DNA of 64,000 bases from Tanytarsus gracilentus (taxonomy: Eukaryota; Arthropoda; Insecta; Diptera; Chironomidae): the NCBI GenBank assembly GCA_038502055.1, contig JAXRKN010000041.1, positions 4,507,501 through 4,571,500 of the forward strand, in the 5' to 3' direction. The notes below the pieces were generated by a model. That model did not search any database. It was not told where the DNA came from and saw nothing but the letters and a program-made list of their open reading frames with translations. Below, piece after piece: positions 31,276 through 40,286 of the stretch (within the stretch, counting starts at the first letter, position 1; each line of letters opens with the position of its first letter). A program made the translations under genes and the position numbers.

Positions 31276-33192
31276 TCATTCACTTTCAAAAAAGTTCATT
31301 TTGTTGAATCTCGTCATCGCTTCATTCAAGCTTCGCTGCCACATTTTCAATTCTTCCAATAATTTTCTCAATTCTTTTTTCTCGCTTAGAATTTTCATTT
31401 TAAATTTTTTTTCAGGAAAAAGTTCTTTAATAAATTCGAAAGCGGCAACTTTAAGTCGATAATTTTCATGTTTGTTCGCCATCTCAAGGACTTTAATCGC
31501 ATTTCCTCTCGCGAGCTTGTTAAACAGTTCGTCCTCAAATAATTTCGATAAATTTTCAATGTCGAGTTTCATGGCGAGATCAAAAATCATCAAACTTTCG
31601 TCAAAATCATCAAAACTTGGAATTTGATCTTCGTAAATGTAGTCAAGGACCATCTCAATGACATTATCAGTCGTGTCAGGAATTTCAATGCCTTTGAGGT
31701 TTTGATTTTCGCGCAGCATCGTGTTGAGTGTTGGACATCGAGCAGCCATGACGAACTTGTGAACTTTGAACGTTTTTGACGGAGCTTTAATCGAAAAATC
31801 TTTGAAGCTTTCGTTGTAGAGAAATTGATTGAGATCGGAAGTGAAATTTGTGTTCAAAGTTTGAGTCGATCGAGTGTTTGGAAGTTGACGAGCATCGGAA
31901 TTATTTAATTCAGTTAAATTCGACATGTTTTCATCGAAATTTGACAAGCCTCGAGAGATGTTTGAACTTTGAAGATCGTTTTTAATAAAATTTGATGAAG
32001 TTGCTTCGAAATTTTGTTGTGAAGTTGACAAATTTCCTTCTAAAGTTGTGAAATTTTCAGGAAAATTCAAACTTCCATGAGGTTGTCCAGGATCTTGTAT
32101 CAAAGAACTTTCAGATGAAAGTCGCGAAAGTTGCTCTAAATTTGAGGAAGTTTTGTTCAAATTTACTCTCAAATTTTCAGGAATTTGTAAATTTAAAATT
32201 TCAGAGTTTAAATCCAAATTCGTCAAATTTTCTCCAACTTTCGACAAATTTTGAGTGAAAGTTTGGAAATTTGTCAAAAACTTTTGAGGAAAGTTAATCA
32301 AACTTTGTAAATTTCCACGATTTAAAATGTCAGAATTTTCTTCTAAATTTTTCGAACTTTCCCTCAAAAGTGAATTTGGTGTCAAAGTTGAAGGAAAATC
32401 TGAAGAATTTTCAGTCAAATTTTCACTTAAAGTTGGCCTCAATTTTAATTCTTCCTCCAAAATCGCATCTTTTCCTACATCCGTCAAAACATCTTCAGAA
32501 TTTGTCAAACTTTCACCAGATTTCGTTAAATTTCCATCGTTAATTTTCACTCGACTATTTTTAATTCCATTAAACTTCAATTTTCGACCTCTCTTGACAC
32601 CTTTCAGCACTTTCTTACTTTCCTTAATAATTTCTTTCAACCTCAAAAGTTCTTCATCGCCTTCGCCTTCTTCGAAAATTTCGTCAATCACCAAATTTCG
32701 TTTAAAATTTGCCATCTTTAAATTTTCAAGAGGTTCCAAAAGTTTTTCGCCAATTTTTTCAATTTTATTGCTCGAAAAAGAAATTCTCTCAATCTTTTTG
32801 TTGTCCTCGAATAAATCCTCAGGTAATTCTCTCAAATTATTGTTCGGCAGCCAAAGTTCAACCAAATTTTCGAAACCTCTCAAAACTTTGCGAGAAATTT
32901 TCGTTAAATTGCTTTGCTTCACGCACAAAATCACCAAAAATTTAAAATTCTCATGAATACTTTCAGGAATTTGAGGAAGTTTTGAGTCAACAATCGCTAA
33001 AGCTGTGACGTCATCATCAGTTTTGTTTTCGTCCTCGTGACATGTCACAAAACATAAATTCTCCTCGCTCAAGTTCGAGCGATAAATTGAGCCGGTATAA
33101 TGGTCTCGATTGCCCGGAAACCAAGTTGAATGACTCACTTCGCATGTAACATTGAAATGATCGAGTGCAGTCGATGCTGACGAGAATGACAT
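31276..33192 (-). CDS. LRR-BTB/POZ fusion protein
   Basis: ORF of 638 residues from the first Met at 33,192. The N-terminal part is a Cys-rich cap (FNVTCEVSHSTWFPGN, LCFVTCHED), like those of the secreted LRR proteins of this group. It is followed by LRRs (LVELWLPNNNLRELPEDLFE, IERISFSSNKIEKIGEKLLE). Then come about 250 residues of Asn/Ser/Leu-rich low complexity (residues ~200-450). From about residue 455 there is a BTB/POZ domain (FKDFSIKAPSKTFKVHKFVM, ARCPTLNTML) with a BACK-like helical tail. BTB domains are cytosolic and often recruit Cullin-3, whereas such LRR caps are usually extracellular. No transmembrane segment lies between them and no signal peptide precedes this Met. The frame is open well upstream, so a 5' exon may exist. 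Confidence 0.7.
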   Translation of the reverse strand: MSFSSASTALDHFNVTCEVSHSTWFPGNRDHYTGSIYRSNLSEENLCFVTCHEDENKTDDDVTALAIVDSKLPQIPESIHENFKFLVILCVKQSNLTKISRKVLRGFENLVELWLPNNNLRELPEDLFEDNKKIERISFSSNKIEKIGEKLLEPLENLKMANFKRNLVIDEIFEEGEGDEELLRLKEIIKESKKVLKGVKRGRKLKFNGIKNSRVKINDGNLTKSGESLTNSEDVLTDVGKDAILEEELKLRPTLSENLTENSSDFPSTLTPNSLLRESSKNLEENSDILNRGNLQSLINFPQKFLTNFQTFTQNLSKVGENLTNLDLNSEILNLQIPENLRVNLNKTSSNLEQLSRLSSESSLIQDPGQPHGSLNFPENFTTLEGNLSTSQQNFEATSSNFIKNDLQSSNISRGLSNFDENMSNLTELNNSDARQLPNTRSTQTLNTNFTSDLNQFLYNESFKDFSIKAPSKTFKVHKFVMAARCPTLNTMLRENQNLKGIEIPDTTDNVIEMVLDYIYEDQIPSFDDFDESLMIFDLAMKLDIENLSKLFEDELFNKLARGNAIKVLEMANKHENYRLKVAAFEFIKELFPEKKFKMKILSEKKELRKLLEELKMWQRSLNEAMTRFNKMNFFESE

Positions 33193-34390
33193 CGTGGTTG
33201 TTGAGAAAGATGGATAAGAGTTTATTGAGGTGGATGCGAGGGACGATGGCTTACTGCAGGATGACGGATTTGAAGCTTGATTGCCTATCTTGACGGATTT
33301 TTGAGAACTTTTAGAGTTGCAAAGTTTTAAATTTTTTTGGTAATTTTAAAATCGATTTTAATTTTTTTGTCGTAATTTCAAACTTTTTTAAAAAATAGAA
33401 AAATCAATAAATTTATTTTTGATACTTTTCACTCAAATCTTTTATGTAATTTTTTTATGTCAACTTTCTTGTTTTTATGTTGATTAAATTTTTGGTACTG
33501 ATGAAAATTTGATTGAACATTTTCATTATAAAACATTGCAGGTAAAATTTTATTTTTTAAAAAAAAAACATTAAAGATTTCTCTTAAATTAAAAAAGGGA
33601 TCCGAAACTAAGCGGGTTTGAATTTTTATCCATAAATTCCATTCAATTTATCCATCATAATTTATCATTTGGATAAAATTTAATTTTTAAAAATATTTTT
33701 TGATGTCAATTAAAAAACTTTTGAAATATAAAATAAGTTCTTAAGTTCGAAAATTCAACAAAGTCATTTTTATCAAATTCAGCTCAACTCATCAATTTTA
33801 AATACTTTTTTTAAGTTCTCGTATGTCAGCAATCAGAAACCATTCGACAATATTTTTTTGCGTTTCTCGAAGTTGCGTCAAATTTCATTTTCATGCATCA
33901 GAAAAGAAAAAAATTAAGACTCGACAAATTTAATGCAAGCAAAATGATTTTTTTGATTGTGATGTTTTAAATAATTTATGCGTAGCTGGATGATCATGTG
34001 GGCACTTTTTGTGATTTACCCGCGTTAAGTCGGCTTCAATTTACTTTTAAGTTGAATCGTGAGAAGAGTAAAAGTGAATTTTGTGATTAATTAAAAAAAA
34101 TAAGAAAAATTTAAAAAATAATTTAAAGTGAGTGAAATTTTTTTTGAATTTAATTAGCAAAAACTTTATAAAAAATTAAACATTTAAATTTATTTTTAGA
34201 AAAAATTAAAGTGAATATTTTAAAAATTCTTTAATTAATTTTTTTGAACAATTTCATTTTTAAATAATTTTTTTTACAATTTAATTTTTAAATAACTTTT
34301 TTTGAACAATTTCATTTTTAAATATTTTTTTTTAACAATTTTGAATTTTCTTAAATAAAATTTTATTTTTTTAAAATTATTTTCTCTCAG
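33193..34390. other. non-coding spacer
   Basis: AT-rich spacer between divergent genes. The first 150 bp remain open in the LRR-BTB frame and may be its untranslated or 5' coding exon. Nothing else is recognisable. Confidence 0.35.
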
Positions 34391-34735
34391 ATGATTTTAA
34401 AAATTTTCCTCCTGCTTATTTTAACTCTCAACCTCTCATCATCGCAAATGATTGACTTTTTGACTCCCGCAATGAATCAAATCGCGGCACCCGTTGAAGT
34501 TATCACAACTGACTTAGAGAATTTTGGAGAGTTTATTCAGAATTTCGGTCGATCAGCTGAATATGAGCCAGAAGAACATGACCACACTTTGTGTCCATTG
34601 ACTTCACAGTGTCCGTCTTCACTTTTATTGTCATGTGAACCATCGCAAAAAAGCATTCCAGCATTGGCTTACGATAATTATGATGGCACTTGGACTTATT
34701 GTGTTGAAGATAAAAATTATTGCTTCACTTTTTGA
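34391..34735 (+). CDS. small secreted protein with divergent VM-like motif
   Basis: ORF of 114 residues. A signal peptide (MILKIFLLLILTLNLSSSQ) is followed by an acidic stretch, then LCPLTSQCPSSLLLSCEPSQ. That motif resembles the cysteine core of dipteran vitelline-membrane proteins (CPxxLLxSCxP) and the neighbour at 39,038 (CPTNLLLSCSPQVAPVPC). The last of the three VM cysteines is displaced, and two more occur near the end (TYCVEDKNYCFTF). It may be an eggshell or related secreted protein. The acceptor-like TTTCTCTCAG immediately before the ATG suggests an untranslated first exon. Moderate certainty for the gene, low for function. Confidence 0.55.
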   Translation: MILKIFLLLILTLNLSSSQMIDFLTPAMNQIAAPVEVITTDLENFGEFIQNFGRSAEYEPEEHDHTLCPLTSQCPSSLLLSCEPSQKSIPALAYDNYDGTWTYCVEDKNYCFTF

Positions 34736-35378
34736 AATTTTTTTTGGGAAAAATAAAAATTGAAAAATTTTAGAAAATTTTGTTTTATTAAAACAGTGAA
34801 AATTATTTTTAAATTTCAGCAACTGTAAATAAATTTTAAATTTTAGAAATTTTGATAGAAGTTTTTTTAAGCAGCAAAATCATTTTAAAAAATTCTAATT
34901 TAAATTTTTGATTTTTTTTTCAGATGCTCATAAAAAATTTCATCACATAAACAAAAATTTTTAACCCTTAAATGCTTTTTTATAAACAATTTACAAAATT
35001 TCCGACGCCCCTTAAAAATTTAGAAATTCTAAAACAGACTCAGAATGAATTATTTGCCTCATCAACACATTTAGTGAAATTCAACGCTTACAAAGTCATT
35101 TTCAGTGAAAAAATTCTTTCGTTTTATCTTTCGTCAGTTGTTAAAGTCATTTCTATGAGAACAGTCGAGTAAATAATAATTTTTAAAAGTTAGAAAAAAT
35201 TTAAATTAGAAAAATTGAAAAATTTAAAAATATTTAAATTAAAAAAGTAAAATTAGAAAAATTTAAAAAAATTTAAATTAGAAAATTAGAAAAATATTAC
35301 AATTAAAAATTAAAATTAATTTTCATAGATTTTTACTAAAAATCAAGTTTAAAAATTTATCAAGAATCTTTTTAAAAA
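34736..35378. other. non-coding spacer
   Basis: AT-rich. A 66-codon ORF at 34,972-35,172 starts with ATG but has no recognisable features; I do not call it a gene. Tandem-like AAATTTAAAAAAATTTAAAT words fill 35,190-35,300. Confidence 0.4.
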
Positions 35379-36850
35379 ATGTACGCAACGCTAAATTTTC
35401 TCGGTGGTTCCTTCAAGACCAACAAAGTCAACATCGATAATCTCGTCTTCAAACTTCACTACAAAGTGACTTTTGCCCTCTTCTCCGCAACTTCAGTTCT
35501 CGTAATTACGAAGCAATTATTCGGTGAAAATATTAATTGTCTCGTTGATAATGAAAAATATAAAAAAGTGATTGACTCTTTCTGTTGGATTAATTCGACT
35601 TTTTCGATGAGAAGTAAATTAAAAGGAAAACTTGGACTTGATTTTTCATATCCAGGAGTTGCAGCTGATTGGGATGACGATCGAGGTGATTTTAAGTACC
35701 ACAAATATTATCAGTGGGTGTCGTTGGTGTTGAGCGTACAAGGTGAGATTTTTTGAATATTTTTAATGATTTAAATTTTAATGAAAAAATTTCTAAATTA
35801 AATTTTTTGAATAAGGGTGACTGCACCTAACTTTTGAGTGTTTTTAATTTTGAACAAATTTAAATATTTAATTTTGAACAAATTTAAATATTTAATTTTC
35901 TAACATTTTTTATTTTAACTTTAATTTTTTTTGTTAACATTTTAAAATTTCAGCACTTTGTTTCTACTTTCCTCGATATTTGTGGAAATCATTCGAGAAC
36001 GGAAGAATTTCGAACCTTTCTGGTGATCTCAAAAAACCTATGCTCGATGAAAAATTAATCAAAACTCAAAAATCACAACTCATCAAATATCTTTCGGTCA
36101 ACATGAAAAATCACAATTTTTACTACCTCAAATTTCTTACATGCGAAATTTTAAACTTCATAAATGTTTTCGTTCAACTGATAATTTTGGATTTCTTTTT
36201 GGACCATCAATTTTCAACTTATGGCGCTGATGTTTGGAGATTTTACAACTCAAACAATGCGAATGGAGTTGATCCGTCTGACAGAGTTTTTCCGAAAGTC
36301 ACAAAATGTTTGTTTTTTAAATTCGGAAAAAGTGGAACGGTCGAAAGAGTTGACAGTGAGTATTTTGAAAAATTAACTACAAGTCAAATAAAATTTTGCA
36401 CATTTTAAATCTTATTTTTATGTTAAATTTTTAAGATTTTTATTGTCAAAATTTTAGCACAAATTTTAATACAATCCAAATTTTTTTCTCTATTCCACAG
36501 CAATTTGCATTCTTTCCCTCAACGAACTCAATCAAAAAGTTTTTCTCATCATCTGGTGCTGGTTAATTTTTCTCGCGTTCATCACAATTCTAAATCAATT
36601 CTATCGAGTGCTCGTTTGTCTTCTGCCAAAACTTCGCTACATTCTCTTCCGCTCCAAGTTTCAAATTGTACCTGTCGACCAACTAAATTTTGTCTTTAAT
36701 CGATGCGACGTCGGCGATTGGTGGCTAATTTATCAACTTACGAAGAATATTAATGTTGTGACATTTAAGTACATCATGAAAGATTTGAGAAATGCTTTAA
36801 AGAATTTCGAGTCTAAAATTGAAGTTGAAAATGAAAATAAAAATGAATAA
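35379..36850 (+). CDS. innexin gap-junction protein
   Basis: Three exons: 35,379-35,742, 35,954-36,355 and 36,501-36,850, with donors G|GTGAG and A|GTGAGT and phases 1,1; 371 residues, a normal innexin length. Hallmarks are YYQWVSLVLSVQALCFYFPR at the exon 1/2 junction (the innexin YYxWV signature in TM2, then FPRYLWK), DNLVFKLHYKVTFALF for TM1, RVFPKVTKCLFFKFGKSG before the second loop, TICILSLNELNQK and IIWCWLIFLAF for TM4. Innexins form hexameric or octameric hemichannels and gap junctions in the plasma membrane. The N-terminus (MYATLNFLGG) is more like inx1/inx7-type than inx2, but I cannot assign a subtype. All four TMs and the extracellular cysteines appear intact. Confidence 0.9.
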
Positions 36851-36996
36851 ATAAAAAATTTTAGATTTTTTAAATTTTATTTTTTTAATTTTCAGGGTAA
36901 AAAAATAATTTGAAAAAGTAAGAATTTTTTTATAAAATTTCAAAAACTTAATTTTATTTTTCAGAAAAAATATTGCGTTAACTTCAAAATTAGAAT

Positions 36997-37308
36997 TTAT
37001 TTCTCATAATTTTTTTCTCCATTGAAATTCAAATTTTTTCTAAGTTTTTCAATAATCGACTCGAGATTTCTTGTCATTTCCCGTTTCTTCGGCGTTTTCT
37101 TTCTCTTTCTTGAAACATTTTTCTTGTTCTTTGAGAATGACTTCGGACTTGAGATTACAAAAAGTCGCTTGATGGATTTTCTTAAAACTTTTGCTTTCTT
37201 CTTTTTTGATGCGATTTTAGTTTTTTCATCTAATTTTAATTTTTGAGTTCTTGCGATGACGTCGAGGAAAATTTCGTAGTTTAAATCGTCGAATGAAATA
37301 AATTCCAT
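36997..37308 (-). CDS. small lysine-rich protein
   Basis: ORF of 103 residues from ATG at 37,308. The N-terminus is acidic/aromatic (MEFISFDDLNYEIFLDVIAR), followed by several Lys/Arg clusters (SKKKKAKVLRKSIKRLF, KNVSRKRKKTPKKREM) that would serve as nuclear localisation signals. I do not recognise a family. The strong compositional bias, sensible start context and convergent position after the innexin gene make a real gene plausible. A nucleic-acid-binding or nucleolar protein would fit but is inference. Confidence 0.45.
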   Translation of the reverse strand: MEFISFDDLNYEIFLDVIARTQKLKLDEKTKIASKKKKAKVLRKSIKRLFVISSPKSFSKNKKNVSRKRKKTPKKREMTRNLESIIEKLRKNLNFNGEKNYEK

Positions 37309-37926
37309 GGTGATGAAGTGAAATTTAAATTTTTTAATGAATTTTCAAGTTTTTAAATGTTTAATTAAGAATAAAAATTTTGGATGTTTTTGATTTAATT
37401 TTCAATCGTTGAATGATTTAAAGTTGGAAAGTTTCTGGATATTTAAAGGAAAATAAAAGTTTTTAAAATTTATAAAAAGTTTTAGAAAAACAAAAAATTT
37501 AGAGGCGGGAAACTTCAAAAAATTTAAATTAAAATATTCAGCAAAATTTGTCAATATCCAAATTGTAAATTAAAAGTTATTATAATTTTTTGGAATTTAA
37601 TTTTAATTGTTTTTAATTTTAATCATTTTAATTTAAGTTTTTTTAGTTTAAACTTTCAGGTTCTTTTTAAAATTTAAAATTTTTAAATCTTCACAATTAT
37701 TTTTTATAAAACTACCTGAATTTTTTATTTTTAAAAATTTTAATGAATATAAACCTGAATTATCTCAACAAAATCATCACAATCAGTTCAACATTCATCA
37801 GTTGAAGAACATCTCAAAATTTACAAAATTAAAATCTCCGAATTTGAATTAAAAAAGTTTAAATTAGTTAAAAGTTTGAGAAAATAATTTAAATTTCATC
37901 AAATTAAAAAAATCACATTTGTGAAA

Positions 37927-38337
37927 ATGAACAACAATAATCGTCGCACTGTTCCTCGCATTCATCACATCATCGAATTCCAGCAACTCAAAGTTGTTCA
38001 TCTGCTCAACGTTCTTCAAGAAATTCGCGATCATTCGGGAAATTTGAGTCGAGTCGTTATTTTGACATCAAAAGATTCGACAGCAAAACATCTCGCATCA
38101 ACATTAAGAAGACACAACATTGCAGCAGCTCCAGTTTACAAGCAGAGAAAATTGAAGAGAAAACGCAAAGCAAGTGAAAAATTCAACAGTGGACATTATC
38201 AAGCGTTAATTGTCAGTCAATCGGGCTTGGACACTGAAACGGGAGAAATTTCTCACTTTGTAAATTTCGACATGACTTTGCCGTTTCCGTTAGAAAATGG
38301 CAACATGATGGTCGTGAAAAATCGACGACATGGTTAG
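37927..38337 (+). CDS. orphan DEAD-box helicase C-terminal-lobe-like protein
   Basis: ORF from the ATG at 37,927 (136 residues). IIEFQQLKVVHLLNVLQEI, then SRVVILTSKDSTAKHLASTL, RRHNIAAAPVYKQRKLKRKR, FNSGHYQALIVSQSGLDTET and ISHFVNFDMTLP follow the order of the second RecA-like lobe of DEAD-box RNA helicases. The equivalents are: recovery of the single-strand grip 'VF..tk', the small loop, 'QR.R...F..G', 'lv.td...GlD' and 'VInyD.P'. The first lobe with Walker A and DEAD is absent and the arginine finger is not evident, so it cannot be an active helicase. It could be a partial duplicate now used for RNA or protein binding, or a gene in decay. Confidence 0.45.
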   Translation: MNNNNRRTVPRIHHIIEFQQLKVVHLLNVLQEIRDHSGNLSRVVILTSKDSTAKHLASTLRRHNIAAAPVYKQRKLKRKRKASEKFNSGHYQALIVSQSGLDTETGEISHFVNFDMTLPFPLENGNMMVVKNRRHG

Positions 38338-38940
38338 AAAAATATTAATTAAGATTAGAATTAGTAATTAAGAAAAAAAATAAAAAATATTTTAAAATTA
38401 ATTAAATAATTTTTTAATTCACTAAGGTTTTAAATTTACGAAAAATTATTTAAATTTTGTAATTTATCAAAATTAGTTTAATAATTTTTAATTAATCAAA
38501 ATTAGTTTAATAATTTTTAATTAATCAAAATTAGTTTAATAATTTTTAATTAATCAAAATTAATTTAATAAATTTTAAATAATTAAAATTAGAAAAATAT
38601 TAATTAAGATTAGAAAGTAATTAGTAATTAAAAACAATAAAAAAATTTTAAAATTAATTTTTTAATTCACTAATTTAATTTATCAAAATAATAATTTTTA
38701 AATCCATCAAAATAAATTAAATCTTTCAAAATTTAAAATCATTTTAAATTTTTTTTATTTCCCTCAAAAATTTTCAACCAATTAAAAATTTAAATTTTCA
38801 GAATCAGCAAAAAAAATTTTAATTGACGTCAAAGTCCAGAAATTTTTTTTTCTCACTCATCGAATTTTAATACTCAATAAAAAAAATATTTTCAACTCAC
38901 AATTTGCGTCAATGCCATTCTTTTAGAGTCATCACTTTTT
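38338..38940. repeat. AT spacer with ~30-bp tandem repeats
   Basis: A TAATCAAAATTAGTTTAATA-containing unit is repeated about four times at 38,460-38,580. Otherwise plain AT-rich spacer without a gene. Confidence 0.6.
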
Positions 38941-38943
38941 TCA

Positions 38944-38982
38944 CTATAAAAACCACAAATTTCCCTCATCAAATCACTCAGT
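38944..38982 (+). promoter_or_regulatory. TATA box and initiator for the VM gene
   Basis: TATAAAA at 38,944-38,950 is followed about 30 bp later by TCAGTT (38,977-38,982), an arthropod-type initiator, and then by the ATG at 39,038. Spacing and sequence fit a strong focused core promoter, as expected of a stage-specific eggshell gene. Confidence 0.55.
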
Positions 38983-39037
38983 TCAATTCAATCATTTCAA
39001 GTGAAAAAACCTCGCTGAAAATCATCAAAAAGTAAAA

Positions 39038-39424
39038 ATGAAATTCTTCGCTACATTCGCAACACTCTTTGCTGTCGCTTCAGCTGCATGCGGTCAAATG
39101 GCACCACAGATGCCTTATGGCTATGGTGCTGAAGCTCAATACAATCTCGGCTCAAGCTACTCAGCTCCATCATACTCCGCTCCAAGCTACACTGCCAAGC
39201 CATCATACGCTCCAGCCTACGCCGGACCAGCAACCAGCTACACCTACCCTTCACCAGCACCACCAGTGCCATGCCCAACCAACCTTCTCCTCAGCTGCTC
39301 ACCACAAGTCGCTCCAGTTCCATGCCAATCGGTCAGCTACTCGAAACCTTCCTACAAGGCTCCAAGCTACTCAGCACCAGCTCCCTCATACTCCGCTCCA
39401 TCATACCCATCACCATCATACTAA
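39038..39424 (+). CDS. vitelline membrane protein (VM domain)
   Basis: Intronless ORF of 128 residues. A signal peptide (MKFFATFATLFAVASA) precedes Tyr/Ser/Ala/Pro repeats (SYSAPSYSAPSY), a VM domain (CPTNLLLSCSPQVAPVPC) and a second Ser/Ala/Pro/Tyr block. This is the architecture of dipteran vitelline-membrane proteins, which are secreted by follicle cells and cross-linked through Tyr and Cys into the inner eggshell. The VM core has its three expected cysteines. Codon use is richer in G+C than the surroundings, as in a highly expressed gene. A TATA/initiator lies upstream. It is a VM26/VM34-type member; the exact orthologue cannot be given. Confidence 0.85.
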   Translation: MKFFATFATLFAVASAACGQMAPQMPYGYGAEAQYNLGSSYSAPSYSAPSYTAKPSYAPAYAGPATSYTYPSPAPPVPCPTNLLLSCSPQVAPVPCQSVSYSKPSYKAPSYSAPAPSYSAPSYPSPSY

Positions 39425-40286
39425 AGACTGAACACTTGACCACTTGATGATTCTTCAATCCCGAGGCTCACGACAACTTGTTTAAATTTTTTTAAATTAT
39501 TCAGGCATGAAATTATTTTTGCTACAAAATTTTTGAAAATGTGAATAAAAAAATGTTTAGAAAAACTTTTTGCATAAATTTAAAGTTTTTTGAATTTTTG
39601 AAATTTTCAGGTGATGAAAAATTTGATTGAAAAAAACCGAAAAATTTAAGCATAAAAAATTAAAGGAACTGGAAAAAATTGAAGTTTAAGAAATTTAGAA
39701 AATATTTGAAGAATTTCAGCAACTTTTAGAAAAAAATCAAAAAGAAATTCTAAAAATTTAAAATGAAAAATTCAAAAAATTAAATTAATTAAACTTGAAT
39801 AAAAAATCAGAATTTTTACAGAAATTTAAATAAAATCTTAAAATTTCAAAAAATTTCCGCAATTTTAAGGAAAAATCGAAAAGAAAATTTAAATTTTAAA
39901 ATAAAAAATTCAAAAAATTAAATTAATTTAATTTGAATTAAAAAAAAGAATTTTTACAGAAATTTAAATAAAATCTTAAAAAATTCAAGAAATTTTAACA
40001 GAAAATTAAATAAAATCTTAAAAAATTCAAGAAATTTTAACAGAAAATTTAAAAATTGTTAGACAAATAGAGAAAAAATTCTTGAAACGCAAAACATTTT
40101 TAAAAAAGAGAAAAATCTTACATAACCCTGACTAGCGTCACTCAACTAACACAAACCTAAAAATCTCCTCGCTCTTTTTCATTCTCTTTCTTTTACACAT
40201 GTTGAGAAGTTTCTTGATTCATTCTCATTCAAAACTTGAACAGATAAAGACGCAAGAAATTTTTAAAACTCTAATCTCAACTTAAA
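39425..40286. other. non-coding spacer
   Basis: AT-rich with several near-repeats (AAATTTTAACAGAAAATT and TTAAAATCTTAAAAAATTC at 39,780-40,040). The 80 bp before 40,287 (TCGCTCTTTTTCATTCTCTT and after) look like the promoter/5' UTR of the next gene. Nothing else recognised. Confidence 0.4.

Noticed and set aside
32327..32956. 209-codon plus-strand ORF
   Set aside because: Antisense shadow of the low-complexity and LRR part of the LRR-BTB gene.
34972..35172. 66-codon ORF with ATG
   Set aside because: No signal peptide, domain or homology pattern; one of many such ORFs expected by chance in this AT-rich spacer.
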